A stretch of 64,000 bases of DNA from Keratinibaculum paraultunense (GCF_016767175.1 NZ_CP068564.1:434001-498000), one strand, 5' to 3'. Positions 1-9,659 are shown, counted from the first letter of the stretch. Notes: generated by a model from the letters alone, not told the origin. A program made the numbers and translations.

Positions 1-1251
1 GTAGAAGAAATTAGAAGATTTTCAAAACAAGTAGATTCCAAAGAATCTATAGCACAAGTTGCATCTATTTCAGCTGATGATGAAGAAATAGGTAATTTAA
101 TTGCAGAAGCTATGGAAAAGGTTGGGAACGATGGAGTTATAACTGTAGAAGAATCTAGATCCATTGGTACTACTTTAGAAGTAGTAGAAGGTATGCAATT
201 CGATAGAGGATATGTATCTCCTTATATGGTAACCAATACTGAAAAGATGGAAGCTGAATTAGAGGAACCATATATACTTATTACAGATAAGAAGATTGCT
301 AACATACAAGAAATACTTCCAATATTAGAAAAAATAGTTCAAGAAGGAAGACCACTATTAATTATAGCTGAAGATATAGAAGGAGAAGCTTTAGCTACAT
401 TAGTAGTGAATAAATTAAGAGGAACATTTGACTGTGTTGGAGTTAAGGCTCCAGGATTTGGAGATAGAAGAGCAGAAATGCTACAAGATATTGCAATATT
501 AACAGGCGGTCAAGTAATTTCAGAGGATTTAGGATATGACCTAAAGGATGTAACCATCGATATGTTAGGTAAAGCAAGAAGGGTTAAAGTGGATAAAGAA
601 AATACTGTAATAGTAGATGGTGAAGGAAGTCAATCCGCTATAGAAGATAGAATTAAACAAATAAAAGTTCAAATAGAAGAAACTGATTCTGAATTTGATA
701 AGGAAAAATATCAAGAAAGACTTGCTAAATTATCTGGTGGTGTAGCAGTAATTAAAGTAGGTGCAGCTACAGAAACAGAACTAAAAGAAAGAAAATCAAG
801 GATTGAAGATGCTTTAGCAGCAACAAAAGCTGCTGTCGAAGAAGGAATAGTACCTGGCGGTGGAACTGTTCTTATAGATAGTATATCAGCTGTTTCAAAA
901 TTATTAGATGAAACCGAAGGAGATGAAAGAACCGGAATTTCAATAGTGATTAGAGCATTAGAAGAGCCTGTAAGACAAATTGCAGAAAATGCAGGATTAG
1001 AAGGTTCCATAATAGTTGAAAAAGTTAAAGAATTAGAGAATGGAGTAGGTTTTGATGCATTAAGTGGAGAGTATGTAAATATGATTGATGCAGGAATAGT
1101 TGACCCAACAAAGGTAACTCGTTCAGCATTGCAAAATGCTGCATCTGTAGCATCTATGGTACTTACTACTGAAGCTGCAGTAGTAGATGTAGAAGAAGAT
1201 GAACCAATGGCTGGAATGAATGGTGCAGGTGGCGGAATGCCAATGATGTAG
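1..1251 (+). CDS. groEL: Chaperonin GroEL (Hsp60), 5' end outside window
   Basis: The reading frame is open from base 1, so this is the C-terminal ~416 residues of a ~540-residue GroEL. GroEL forms the tetradecameric cytosolic folding chamber driven by ATP and capped by GroES. The visible part covers the rest of the first intermediate segment, the apical domain ([16 protein letters not shown], then KAPGFGDRR) and the second equatorial half ([24 protein letters not shown]). It ends with the typical Gly/Met tail (GGGMPMM). No defect is visible. A strong terminator follows after 6 bases, so this is the last gene of a probable groES-groEL operon lying to the left. Confidence 0.97.
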   Translation, partial: VEEIRRFSKQVDSKESIAQVASISADDEEIGNLIAEAMEKVGNDGVITVEESRSIGTTLEVVEGMQFDRGYVSPYMVTNTEKMEAELEEPYILITDKKIANIQEILPILEKIVQEGRPLLIIAEDIEGEALATLVVNKLRGTFDCVGVKAPGFGDRRAEMLQDIAILTGGQVISEDLGYDLKDVTIDMLGKARRVKVDKENTVIVDGEGSQSAIEDRIKQIKVQIEETDSEFDKEKYQERLAKLSGGVAVIKVGAATETELKERKSRIEDALAATKAAVEEGIVPGGGTVLIDSISAVSKLLDETEGDERTGISIVIRALEEPVRQIAENAGLEGSIIVEKVKELENGVGFDALSGEYVNMIDAGIVDPTKVTRSALQNAASVASMVLTTEAAVVDVEEDEPMAGMNGAGGGMPMM

Positions 1252-1258
1252 TTATAAA

Positions 1259-1289
1259 AAACCTCTGAGCTTCCTCAGAGGTTTTTTTA
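1259..1289 (+). terminator. Rho-independent terminator of groEL
   Basis: An 8-bp stem CCTCTGAG/CTCAGAGG with a short loop is followed by a run of seven T. It lies directly behind the groEL stop codon. Confidence 0.9.
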
Positions 1290-1387
1290 TAATAATTTTT
1301 CAAATTCTTTTATAAAGTATATCTTTATTTATCATTACTTTATAATATAAATTCTATATAAATTATTATTTTGTAATGATTTTATTA

Positions 1388-2143
1388 TTAAAGTTTATAT
1401 TTTATTAGACCGAGGACTAATAAATGTAAAGGATAAAAAATATAGAAAAGCCATTTAGAATTTTTGTTGCCTCCAGGTTTTCCATTATATTGTTTAAGCA
1501 AAGGTACAGCTAAAAGGATTCCAATATTAAATATTTGCTCATACCAATAATTATAGTTATTGAGAAGCATTAATAATGGAGACATTATTATAGGAATTGA
1601 AATAGTAATAAAACTTGACATTTGATTATTAAAGTCATTATGATTTATACCAAAAAATAATATCCATAATACTGTTATAAAACTCCAATCTCCTGGTATG
1701 GCAATAATACAAATTAAAATTATTAGAAGAATTTTTAATTTTTTATTTATCCTTTCACTATTCCATATTATTAATGAAATTAAACCAAGTAAAAGTGTGT
1801 ATATAACACTTGTTTGAATTTTAAATTTAAATCCATTAGAAAAGGAAATAGGTAATTGTCCATTCATAAAATAATAGTATGGGATGTGTGAAATTATGGC
1901 AAATATACCTAATCTTAAGGCATATTTTTTTACACTACGGGTATAATAAAATCCCTCTGATATAAAATAAGACATAATCGGAGCTGTAATGCGACCTATT
2001 ATATGCATTATTTGTCCTAAAATAGTTCCTGTTGGGACAAATGCCCAAGCTATATGATCAATTAACATTGCAATAATAGCTATAATTTTAAGAGTATATG
2101 CGGACATACTAAATCCATTAGTTTTGTTTATTGTATTTCCCAT
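1388..2143 (-). CDS. TraX-like integral membrane protein
   Basis: A 251-residue polytopic membrane protein of the TraX family (PF05857). The family is named after the F-plasmid pilin acetylase TraX, but chromosomal Firmicute members have no firmly established substrate. The N-terminus carries the typical block SAYTLKIIAIIAMLIDHIAW, with conserved residues IDH, then GRITAPIMSYFISEG and many hydrophobic helices, ending in FYPLHLLVLGLI. I chose the start at base 2143 because AAGAGGTG lies just upstream on the minus strand. A longer frame to 2269 would run through the perfect palindrome and has no ribosome site. The gene lies downstream of ald on the same strand but is separated by that palindrome, so it is probably transcribed alone. 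The family call is good, the function unknown. Confidence 0.8.
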   Translation of the reverse strand: MGNTINKTNGFSMSAYTLKIIAIIAMLIDHIAWAFVPTGTILGQIMHIIGRITAPIMSYFISEGFYYTRSVKKYALRLGIFAIISHIPYYYFMNGQLPISFSNGFKFKIQTSVIYTLLLGLISLIIWNSERINKKLKILLIILICIIAIPGDWSFITVLWILFFGINHNDFNNQMSSFITISIPIIMSPLLMLLNNYNYWYEQIFNIGILLAVPLLKQYNGKPGGNKNSKWLFYIFYPLHLLVLGLIKYKL

Positions 2144-2222
2144 GAGACACCTCTTTAATATAAAATTAATAAATTTTAATAATAGCATAATTACAATATA
2201 ATTTTTAAAATTCATATATAAG

Positions 2223-2260
2223 AATAATAAGTACAGACTTGCAAGTCTGTACTTATTATT
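2223..2260. terminator. Perfect 38-bp palindrome between ald and the traX-like gene
   Basis: Nineteen bases on each side pair perfectly around the centre TTGCAA, with the arms reading AATAATAAGTACAGACTTG. It lies 30 bases downstream of the ald stop. An AT-rich outer stem followed by A/T tracts makes a terminator for ald likely. Because it is loop-less as DNA, an operator for a dimeric regulator is an alternative. Confidence 0.6.
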
Positions 2261-2289
2261 ATGATACAAATTTATATAATTTATAAAGC

Positions 2290-3411
2290 TTATATACCAA
2301 GTACTTCTTCTACTGGCGTATAAGGCATATCAAATGCGTCTGCTACTGATTTGTAAACGATTTTCCCGTCTATTACATTAGCACCTTTTCTTAATGGTTT
2401 ATCATCAATTAATGCTTGCTTCCATCCTTTGTTAGCTATTCTAAGTGCATATTGTAAAGTAACATTTGTTAAAGCTAATGTAGAAGTTCTTGGAACTGCT
2501 CCAGGAATATTAGCAACGGCATAATGGATTACACCATGTTTAACAAATATGGGATCAGCGTGAGTTGTTGGATGATCAATAGTTTCTACGCAGCCGCCTT
2601 GATCAATTGCTACGTCAACTATTACACTTCCTGGTTCCATTTGTTTAACCATTTCTTCTGTAACTAGTTTTGGTGCTTTAGCTCCTGGAATTAGAACTGA
2701 TCCAACTACTAAGTCCGCTGTTTTAACAGCTTGTGTTAGATTATAGTTATTGGAATAGAGGGTTTCTAATCTTCCCATAAATACTTCACCTAAGTAGCGA
2801 AGTCTGTCCACATTTATGTCAAGTACTGTAACTCTAGCACCAAGACCGATTGCTCTTCTAATAGCACCAGTTCCTACAGTGCCAGCACCCACAATGACAA
2901 CATGAGCTGGAGGAACTCCTGGAACACCGTCTATTAATAATCCTTTACCACCTCTGGTTTTTTCTAAGTATATAGATCCTTGTTGAATAGCCATACGACC
3001 AGCGACTTCACTCATTGGAGTGAGAAGTGGAAGTGATCCATCTGGATTTTGCACTGTTTCATAAGCAATAGCGATAGCTCCAGATTCAACTAAAGCTTTT
3101 GTTAATTCTTCCTCTGCGGCTAAGTGTAGATAAGTAAATATAACAAGATCTTTTCTGAAATATTTATATTCTGATTTTAGTGGTTCTTTAACTTTCAATA
3201 TCATATCTGCTTGTTCCCATACTTTTGCAGCTTCTGGTACAATTTCAGCTCCTTGAGCTGCATATTCTTCATCAGTAAAGCCTACTTCTATTCCTGCATT
3301 AGTTTCTACTAAAACTTTGTGACCAGCTCTAACAAATGCATCTACACCAGCAGGAGTAAGTGCAACTCTACTTTCTTGTTCCTTTATTTCTTTTGGGACT
3401 CCAATAATCAT
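2290..3411 (-). CDS. ald: Alanine dehydrogenase
   Basis: A 373-residue NAD-dependent alanine dehydrogenase, interconverting L-alanine and pyruvate plus ammonium. The start is typical ([20 protein letters not shown]), with pyruvate/catalytic region residues KVKEP and YLHLA, the conserved [16 protein letters not shown] segment and the Rossmann glycine motif [14 protein letters not shown]. It ends with [12 protein letters not shown]. Length is normal for the family (~370). AAGGAGGG precedes the ATG. It is monocistronic on the minus strand. In an amino-acid fermenter it can catabolise alanine or act as a sink for pyruvate and ammonium; the sequence does not decide the direction. Confidence 0.97.
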   Translation of the reverse strand: MIIGVPKEIKEQESRVALTPAGVDAFVRAGHKVLVETNAGIEVGFTDEEYAAQGAEIVPEAAKVWEQADMILKVKEPLKSEYKYFRKDLVIFTYLHLAAEEELTKALVESGAIAIAYETVQNPDGSLPLLTPMSEVAGRMAIQQGSIYLEKTRGGKGLLIDGVPGVPPAHVVIVGAGTVGTGAIRRAIGLGARVTVLDINVDRLRYLGEVFMGRLETLYSNNYNLTQAVKTADLVVGSVLIPGAKAPKLVTEEMVKQMEPGSVIVDVAIDQGGCVETIDHPTTHADPIFVKHGVIHYAVANIPGAVPRTSTLALTNVTLQYALRIANKGWKQALIDDKPLRKGANVIDGKIVYKSVADAFDMPYTPVEEVLGI

Positions 3412-3636
3412 TTTTTATAACCCTCCTTGAATTTTGTATTTATTTTGTCAAATTATATTTTATCATATTTTTAAAAAAATTGCATGTTTTTAATATTAAG
3501 AGTTTTTTTATTTTGCATTTATTGGCTTCCTATAACTATTATAATGCATATATGAGGGTAGTTCAAAAATTTTATGTTGAATAGACTAATAAATTAATGG
3601 TATAATAAATGTAGTTTATACATAGGGGTGATAGGA

Positions 3637-3900
3637 TTGGGTGAGGGTATATCTAATGAGCAATTATTTGAATTTATGACTAAGATGTATGGAGAAATGC
3701 AAGAGATGAGAGAGAATATGGCAACAAAGCAGGATATAGTTAGACTTGAAAATAAAATGGATATAAATCATAAGGCATTATATGATGGATATAAGCTAAC
3801 TTATGAAAAATTAACTATGCTTGAAGAAAAGGTTAATGAAATTGATAAAAAAGTTGAAAAACAAGATGTTGAGATAAAGGTAATTAAAGGGGCAAAATAA
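3637..3900 (+). CDS. Small coiled-coil protein of unknown function
   Basis: A predicted ~87-residue, highly charged protein without recognisable catalytic motif. The central part (ATKQDIVRLENKMD) and the C-terminal part (KLTMLEEKVNEIDKKVEKQ) have heptad-like hydrophobic spacing typical of a parallel coiled coil. Similar small proteins are common in clostridial genomes and are usually called hypothetical. I prefer the TTG start at 3637 because GGGGTGAT lies just upstream; a GTG at 3628 in the same frame would overlap that ribosome site. The stop codon abuts a 30-bp repeat found again at 8654. Confidence 0.6.
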   Translation: MGEGISNEQLFEFMTKMYGEMQEMRENMATKQDIVRLENKMDINHKALYDGYKLTYEKLTMLEEKVNEIDKKVEKQDVEIKVIKGAK

Positions 3901-3930
3901 TGGGACAGAGGGTCAGACCTTCTGTCTCAT
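3901..3930 (+). repeat. 30-bp hairpin repeat, copy 1
   Basis: The sequence begins TGGGACAGAGGGTCAGACCT and recurs at 8654-8683 with one mismatch. The ends GGGACAGA and TCTGTCTC can pair imperfectly (TCTGTCCC in copy 2 pairs perfectly). Both copies lie directly downstream of a gene. This is a REP-like dispersed element or a terminator-like hairpin. Confidence 0.6.
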
Positions 3931-4046
3931 AATATAATTATTGAAATATCATAACTAAAGTAATTAAGTATTTAGATATACCAGCATATACTATCCTAAA
4001 ATTATGGAGTTTTTTACATTTAAATTTATTGATAAGGATGATTAAG

Positions 4047-5399
4047 GTGGTAAATATCAGAAATATTCTTAATCTTTATAATTATTTTGATAGCATTATC
4101 ATAACTGATGATGAGGGAATAATACAATATTATGCAAATATGAGGACGGATATATTTGATTTAAAAAGAAATGATATTATTGGAAGTTCTATTTTAGACA
4201 TTCATCCATATTTAACTGAAGAAACTAGTAGTATAATGAGAGTTTTAAAAGATGGAAAGCCTATATATGATCAAGTAGAATATCTTACTACAAAACATGG
4301 GCAAGAGATGACAAATTTATATAGTACTCTTCCTATAATTGATAATGGAAAGATAATAGGAGCTATAGATTTAGCAAGATGTATAGAAGAAAATGAGCGA
4401 CAAAATATTGTATTGGCAGCTAATAATAATGAGGAAAATATTGGTCTTTATAATATTGATGATATTATTACTAAATCAGAATCGATGAAAGAGGTTAAAT
4501 CTAAAATAATAAAGGTTGCAAACACTGATTCTCCTGTACTTATTTATGGAGAAACAGGTACAGGAAAAGAGTTGGTTGCACAAGCTTTACATACTTATAG
4601 TTATAGAAATAAAAGTAGATTTATAGCTCAAAATTGTGCGGCTATTCCCCATAATATGTTGGAGAGTATATTATTTGGAAGCGTTAAAGGAAGCTATACT
4701 GGAGCAGAGAATAGAAAAGGATTATTTGAAGTTGCAAATGGAGGGACTTTGTTTTTAGATGAAGTAAATTCTATGGATTTAAATATGCAATCCAAATTAT
4801 TAAGAGCTATTGAAAATAAAAATATAATTAGAATTGGTGGAACAGAACCAATTCCTGTAGATGTAAGAATAATTGCGACATTAAACGAACCACCTTTAGA
4901 GTGTATTGAAAACAACAAACTTAGAGAAGATCTATTTTTTAGACTAACTGTGGTACAAATAGATGTACCACCATTAAGGGAAAGAGTTCCAGATATACTA
5001 TATTTAACTGAATATTTTATTTCCATGTATAATCAAAAAATGAATAAAAATGTTGAAGGTATAACTGATGAAGTTAGAAATATATTTTTAAATTATAATT
5101 GGCCTGGTAATGTAAGAGAATTGAAAAATGTAATAGAAGGAGCATTTAATATAATTGGTTCAAGGTATATAAAATTGAAAGATTTGCCCCCTTATTTAGT
5201 AGAATCGGTACAAAAGTATATGATTGAGTTTGAAATTGAAGAGGAGAATGTTTCTCTTTATGAAAAGGTAGAAAGATATGAAAAACAATTATTAATAGAA
5301 ACTTTAAATTCAACAACCACATTTGCAGAAGCTGCTGACAAATTAAAAATTTCCAAACAGTCATTAGATTATAAACTAAAAAAATATAATTTAAAATGA
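4047..5399 (+). CDS. Sigma-54 dependent transcriptional activator (PAS-AAA+-Fis)
   Basis: An enhancer-binding protein of ~450 residues. The N-terminal PAS-like sensor (about residues 10-110) holds FDSIIITDDEGIIQYYAN. The AAA+ domain shows Walker A (GETGTGKE), the sigma-54 contact loop as GSYTGA (the family GAFTGA), Walker B (GGTLFLDEVNSM) and the arginine-containing LREDLFFRL and NWPGNVREL blocks. The C-terminus is a Fis-type helix-turn-helix (AADKLKISKQSLDYKLKK). The organisation resembles RocR-like activators that sense a catabolic substrate. The start is uncertain: GTG 4047 has AAGGAT at a good distance, while ATG 4038 and TTG 4029 are in frame upstream. The likely target is the -24/-12 promoter 144 bases downstream, in front of the antiporter-amidohydrolase pair. 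Confidence 0.9.
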   Translation: MVNIRNILNLYNYFDSIIITDDEGIIQYYANMRTDIFDLKRNDIIGSSILDIHPYLTEETSSIMRVLKDGKPIYDQVEYLTTKHGQEMTNLYSTLPIIDNGKIIGAIDLARCIEENERQNIVLAANNNEENIGLYNIDDIITKSESMKEVKSKIIKVANTDSPVLIYGETGTGKELVAQALHTYSYRNKSRFIAQNCAAIPHNMLESILFGSVKGSYTGAENRKGLFEVANGGTLFLDEVNSMDLNMQSKLLRAIENKNIIRIGGTEPIPVDVRIIATLNEPPLECIENNKLREDLFFRLTVVQIDVPPLRERVPDILYLTEYFISMYNQKMNKNVEGITDEVRNIFLNYNWPGNVRELKNVIEGAFNIIGSRYIKLKDLPPYLVESVQKYMIEFEIEEENVSLYEKVERYEKQLLIETLNSTTTFAEAADKLKISKQSLDYKLKKYNLK

Positions 5400-5409
5400 T
5401 GAAAGAACT

Positions 5410-5457
5410 AAAAAGACAAAATATTTTGACTTAAGTCAAAATATTTTGTCTTTTTTT
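5410..5457 (+). terminator. Terminator after the sigma-54 activator
   Basis: A 22-bp perfect inverted repeat centred on TTAA (arms ending ATTTTGACTT and AAGTCAAAAT) is followed by a T-run. It separates the regulator from its presumed target operon. The palindromic core TTGACTTAAGTCAA could additionally serve as an upstream activator site, but this is only a possibility. Confidence 0.8.
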
Positions 5458-5542
5458 ATTAAATAAAATAGCTATTAGTCAAATTTTTTTATTTAATATT
5501 ATTTTCACATTTTCAAAGCCCTAAGAATGCACGTCTTATTTC

Positions 5543-5558
5543 TGGTATGATAATTGCA
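5543..5558 (+). promoter_or_regulatory. Sigma-54 (-24/-12) promoter
   Basis: The site reads TGGTATGATAATTGCA. It matches the sigma-54 consensus (TGGCAC-N5-TTGC) with the invariant GG and GC at the correct 10-base interval. It lies 49 bases before the antiporter start and just downstream of a sigma-54 activator gene, which strongly supports it. Confidence 0.85.
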
Positions 5559-5606
5559 ATAATTTATATGTAAAGACTATTTAAACTTAAGAGGAGGTAA
5601 AATATT

Positions 5607-7148
5607 ATGTCAAACTATGGTATTTTAAGTTTATTACCACCTATAATAGCTATATTACTTGCTCTTAAAACTAAACAAACATTGTTATCTTTATTCGTAG
5701 GAGTATGGGTAGGAGCAACTATAATTAATGGCTATAATCCTTTGGTGGGGCTTACAAAAGTAGTTTCTGATTATATGATTCCTTCAATAGGAGATTCGTA
5801 TAATGCTGGGCTACTAGTTTTGGTTACTTTAGCAGGAGGATTTGTTTATATGTTACAAAAAACAGGTGCGGCAGAAGCTTTTGCTAAAGTGGTTACAAAG
5901 AAAATAAATACTGCTAGAAAAGCACAAATAGCAACTTGGTTTTCTGCATTTTTATTTTCTTATACAGAACCATGTTTAATATTGGGTACTATCATGAGAC
6001 CTGTTACAGATGCTATAAGAGTTTCAAGAGCTAAATTAGCATATATACTAGATTCAATGGGATGTAATCTGGCATCCTTTTCTCCTATAAGTAGTTATGG
6101 ACCTTTTATAACTAGTTTAATAGCAACTCAACTAGCTGCAGCTTCTATATCAGCTAATGAATGGGGAGTATATATAAGGATGTTTCCCTTCAATTTATAT
6201 GGAATTTTTGCTATGCTAACTGTTTTGATAGTTGCAATTGCTGGATTGGATTTTGGACCTATGTATAGGGAAGAAAAGCGAGCAAGGGAAACTGGTAAGT
6301 TATTGCCAGATGATGCAGAACCAATTATTTCTGAAAAAAAGGTGAGTTTTCCAAAAGATTATAATTTAACTATTAAAAACTTTGTTATTCCTATGTTATC
6401 ATTATTTATATGTATATTTGCAACCATATTTTGGACTGGTGATATTGTAACTAATGGATTTAGAGGAGCATTTATAAATGGTGATATAACTTTGGCAATT
6501 TGTATGGGATTTATGGGTGGAGGAATTGGAGCTGCATTGACTGGAGTATTTACTGGATTATTTAATTTTACAGAAGCTTTTAATGGATTTATTAATGGGA
6601 TGGAAGAATTAATTATGGTTCCATTTATATTGATTTTAGCTTGGTCTATGGGCGGAATTACCGCAGATATGGGAGTAGGTAATTATTTAACAGAGATAGT
6701 TCAAAATTATCTTGTTGGAGGGCTGGTTCCTGCATTGATATTTTTATTTGGAGCATTGATTTCATTTGCTACTGGAAGTTCTTGGGGTGTTTGGGCTATT
6801 ATGATGCCGATAGCTGTACCAATGGCAATAGCATTTGATATTCCCATACCCTATATAGTTGGAGCAGTTATAGGAGGAGGTCTATTTGGAGATCAATGTT
6901 CACCAATTTCTGATACAACAATTATGTCTTCCACTGGAGCAGCTTGTGATCATATACTTCATGTTTCAACGCAATTAGTATATGGAATTGTTGTAGGAAT
7001 ATCTGCATTTATTGGTTTCCTGTTTGGAGGGCTAACTGGTAAATATTATTTAAGTATTGCAGTTACTGCAGTTGTTTTAATAATACTATTAATAGTGTTA
7101 AATAAATTATCCAAAAGAAAACAGAATGATTCAACGTCATTAGCATAA
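5607..7148 (+). CDS. NhaC-family antiporter / transporter
   Basis: A 513-residue membrane protein of the NhaC Na+/H+ antiporter superfamily, with 10-12 hydrophobic helices. It begins with LLPPIIAILLALKTKQTLLSL and includes the family signatures SYTEPCLILGTIMRPVTDA, FATGSSWGVWAIMMPIAVP and GGGLFGDQCSPISDTTIMSS. These are typical of NhaC paralogues, several of which exchange organic anions or amino-acid derivatives instead of Na+/H+. AGAGGAGG precedes the ATG. It is the first gene behind the sigma-54 promoter and 20 bases upstream of an amidohydrolase. That arrangement suggests it imports the hydrolase's substrate or exports its product; the substrate itself cannot be read from sequence. Confidence 0.88.
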   Translation: MSNYGILSLLPPIIAILLALKTKQTLLSLFVGVWVGATIINGYNPLVGLTKVVSDYMIPSIGDSYNAGLLVLVTLAGGFVYMLQKTGAAEAFAKVVTKKINTARKAQIATWFSAFLFSYTEPCLILGTIMRPVTDAIRVSRAKLAYILDSMGCNLASFSPISSYGPFITSLIATQLAAASISANEWGVYIRMFPFNLYGIFAMLTVLIVAIAGLDFGPMYREEKRARETGKLLPDDAEPIISEKKVSFPKDYNLTIKNFVIPMLSLFICIFATIFWTGDIVTNGFRGAFINGDITLAICMGFMGGGIGAALTGVFTGLFNFTEAFNGFINGMEELIMVPFILILAWSMGGITADMGVGNYLTEIVQNYLVGGLVPALIFLFGALISFATGSSWGVWAIMMPIAVPMAIAFDIPIPYIVGAVIGGGLFGDQCSPISDTTIMSSTGAACDHILHVSTQLVYGIVVGISAFIGFLFGGLTGKYYLSIAVTAVVLIILLIVLNKLSKRKQNDSTSLA

Positions 7149-7168
7149 TAAGAAAGGATGATATATCA

Positions 7169-8593
7169 ATGAAAAAAGTGGACATGATAGTAAAAGCACC
7201 TCATTTTTATACTATGGGAGGAGAAGGTGTTGGTTATAGGTCAAATGTTGCTATGGTTGTTGATGGTGGCAAAATAATAGCAATGGAAGATATGGATGTT
7301 ATCGATAAAGAGTATGTGGGAGAAGAATTATTAGAACTAAATCATCATGCTGTTTTCCCTGGTTTTATAGATGGACATATGCATACTGGATTAGCTATTA
7401 TGAGAGGTTTAGCTCAAGATACTAATAATTGGATGATGTATGGATTACAGCCTTTTGATAATGTGGTGAAAAAAGAGGAGAAATTAGCAGGAAGTAAATT
7501 AGCTATAATTGAGGCAATTAAAGCTGGAACTACTACTTTTGGTGATTATGAAATTGATATGGATCCAGTTTGTGAATTTATGTATAATGTAGGGGTTAGA
7601 GGTAATATTGCATCCACTATAAGGGAAGCAAAAAGAAGAGTTTATGAACCTGGAGAATTGTATGAATTTGACAAAAATTTAGGAGAAAAATCATTTAAAC
7701 AAAATTTAGAACTATATGACAAATGGCACAATAGAGGAAATGGTAGAATTAAAATACTTATGGGACCCCAAGGAGCTGATTTTCTAAGTAAAGAGCTTTT
7801 ATTAGAAGTTCAAAAAGCAGCTAAAGAAAGAAATACAAAGATTCACATGCATGTACAACAAGGAGATAGAGAAACTTATCAAATAGTTAATCGATATAAT
7901 AAAAGACCTATTGAATGGTTATCAGAAATAGGTTATCTAGATGAAACTTTAATTGCAGTTCATTTGACAGATGCCAATGATGAAGAAACTAAAGTAGTTG
8001 CCAATAGCGGTGCTTCCATGATAGTATGTCCTGGTTCTATAGGTATTATTGATGGGATAGTTCCCCCTTCAGTTGTTTTTCAAAGAACAGGTGGAAATGT
8101 AGCTTTAGGCTCAGATCAAGCACCTGGGAACAATTGTCATAATGTTATAAATGAGATGAAATTGGTTGCACTTTTTAATAAGATAAAGTATAAGAATCCA
8201 GAAATTATGCCAGCTTGGCGTGTGCTTAGAATGGCTACAATAGAAGGAGCAAAAGCTGTTGGATTAGGAGACTTAGTTGGTTCATTGGAAGTTGGCAAAA
8301 GAGCAGATTTTATAGCTATAGATTTGAAAAAGCCAACTATGTTGCCTGTATATACAAAACCTATGAGAAATATTATTCCCAACCTAGTTTATAGTGCAAG
8401 AGGGGATGAAGTAGTGCTATCAGTTGTTGATGGTAAAGTAATATATAAGGATGGAGTAATTTTAGGAATAGACGAAGAAGAATGTTTAAAAGAAGTTCAA
8501 CTATATCCTGATAGTATAGGCAAGAGAGCCTCTAAGGAGTTTTTTGAAATAAATGGAACAAATGCAAAATTTATGAAACAAAATAAACTATAA
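7169..8593 (+). CDS. Amidohydrolase of the MTA/SAH deaminase-chlorohydrolase (SsnA/MtaD/TrzN-like) family
   Basis: A 474-residue metal-dependent hydrolase with a small beta-sandwich at both ends around a TIM barrel. Metal ligands are visible: GFIDGHMHTG (the HxH pair), KIHMHVQQGD, AVHLTD and the aspartate in ALGSDQAPGNN. The family deaminates or dechlorinates purine, pyrimidine and triazine-like rings (5'-methylthioadenosine, S-adenosylhomocysteine, guanine, atrazine products). The adjacent transporter and sigma-54 control point to catabolism of an imported N-heterocycle. MTA deamination is a second possibility, given the phosphorylase/aldolase pair at 13.2-14.6 kb. Substrate assignment is inference only. 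Confidence 0.85.
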   Translation: MKKVDMIVKAPHFYTMGGEGVGYRSNVAMVVDGGKIIAMEDMDVIDKEYVGEELLELNHHAVFPGFIDGHMHTGLAIMRGLAQDTNNWMMYGLQPFDNVVKKEEKLAGSKLAIIEAIKAGTTTFGDYEIDMDPVCEFMYNVGVRGNIASTIREAKRRVYEPGELYEFDKNLGEKSFKQNLELYDKWHNRGNGRIKILMGPQGADFLSKELLLEVQKAAKERNTKIHMHVQQGDRETYQIVNRYNKRPIEWLSEIGYLDETLIAVHLTDANDEETKVVANSGASMIVCPGSIGIIDGIVPPSVVFQRTGGNVALGSDQAPGNNCHNVINEMKLVALFNKIKYKNPEIMPAWRVLRMATIEGAKAVGLGDLVGSLEVGKRADFIAIDLKKPTMLPVYTKPMRNIIPNLVYSARGDEVVLSVVDGKVIYKDGVILGIDEEECLKEVQLYPDSIGKRASKEFFEINGTNAKFMKQNKL

Positions 8594-8653
8594 GTTTTGT
8601 ATCAAGTCTCAATAATACATTTAACTATTATAATGCTTGTGGAGGTATTTGTG

Positions 8654-8683
8654 TGGGACAGAGGGTCAGACCTTCTGTCCCAT
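8654..8683 (+). repeat. 30-bp hairpin repeat, copy 2
   Basis: Same element as at 3901-3930, differing at one base that makes the terminal stem perfect (GGGACAGA / TCTGTCCC). It lies in the gap between the amidohydrolase and the alpha/beta hydrolase. Confidence 0.6.
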
Positions 8684-8751
8684 TAAAGACAAAGTTAAAA
8701 AATATGATATAGTGTTATAATTAAACTATGCGTGGAAAAGGAGTTAGAAAA

Positions 8752-9525
8752 ATGACTAACTATTTAAAATCAAACTATATACTTGAAAAACATATATACA
8801 TAGGAAATATTCCAGCTATACTTTTTAGATCTAAAGAAAACAAAGAGTTAATTCCAACAATAATATTTTATCATGGATGGAGTTCAGATAAAGAAACTCA
8901 GAGAATGAGAGGTTTTATATTATCATCTGTAGGGTATCAGGTGATTATTCCTGATGCTATTTATCATGGAGAAAGAAATGCACTTGATAACTATGATCTG
9001 GAGGATGCAGCAGAATATTTTTGGGATACTATATTTACAAATATTGAGGAATCAAGCATTATAATGGATGAATTAGTATCCAAATATGACGCAGATCCAA
9101 ATAGGATTGGAGTTATGGGAAATTCCATGGGAGGTTTTACAGCAGCAGGAGTATTTGCCCATAATCCTGATATAAAAGCATTAGTAGTACTTAATGGCTC
9201 CTGTGCGTGGGAAATTTCTAATAAAATATTTAAAAAATCATTTGAGATAAAAACAACTGAAGAGCAGAAACCAGTTGAAGAAAAAATAATAAAAATGGAT
9301 CCTATAAATAATTTAGAATCTTTAGTAAATAGACCTATACTTTTATTGCATGGGGATAGCGATACAGTAGTATCTGTTGAAGGTCAAACAGTATTTTATA
9401 ATAAGATAAGGTCTATGTATGAAGATAAGGAAAAGATAAAGTTTATTCAATACCCAGACCTAAATCATTTTGTTACTACTAATATGATGGAGGAAAGTGT
9501 AGCTTGGTTTTATAAATATCTGTAA
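8752..9525 (+). CDS. Alpha/beta hydrolase (dienelactone hydrolase / prolyl-oligopeptidase-like)
   Basis: A serine hydrolase of ~257 residues with the alpha/beta fold. The oxyanion region is FYHGWSSDKE, the nucleophile elbow GNSMGG, the acid HGDSDTVV and the histidine DLNHFVTT, so the triad is complete. It resembles the cytosolic YtfL/YitV-type esterases of Firmicutes, whose natural substrates are poorly known. AAAAGGAG before ATG 8752 decides the start; an upstream ATG at 8728 would contain this ribosome site. It is monocistronic, followed by an imperfect inverted repeat and a terminator. Confidence 0.85.
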   Translation: MTNYLKSNYILEKHIYIGNIPAILFRSKENKELIPTIIFYHGWSSDKETQRMRGFILSSVGYQVIIPDAIYHGERNALDNYDLEDAAEYFWDTIFTNIEESSIIMDELVSKYDADPNRIGVMGNSMGGFTAAGVFAHNPDIKALVVLNGSCAWEISNKIFKKSFEIKTTEEQKPVEEKIIKMDPINNLESLVNRPILLLHGDSDTVVSVEGQTVFYNKIRSMYEDKEKIKFIQYPDLNHFVTTNMMEESVAWFYKYL

Positions 9526-9659
9526 GTGTATGTATGATATGATAATAGGACTTGTTCCCAAGAAAGTTATTAATGGAGATAAAACATGTTAATAGAGTTA
9601 AGTTTATAGGAAATAATATACTATAATTCACTAGTTGAATTATAACTGAAATAAGGATT

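Noticed and set aside
711-1010. Antisense reading frame inside groEL
   Set aside because: It lies wholly in a well-conserved gene on the opposite strand, with no ribosome site or domain. The same holds for similar minus-strand frames in other genes.
6900-6960. Certain Na+/H+ antiporter function
   Set aside because: NhaC-family membership is clear, but paralogues transport other solutes and the gene is coupled to an amidohydrolase.
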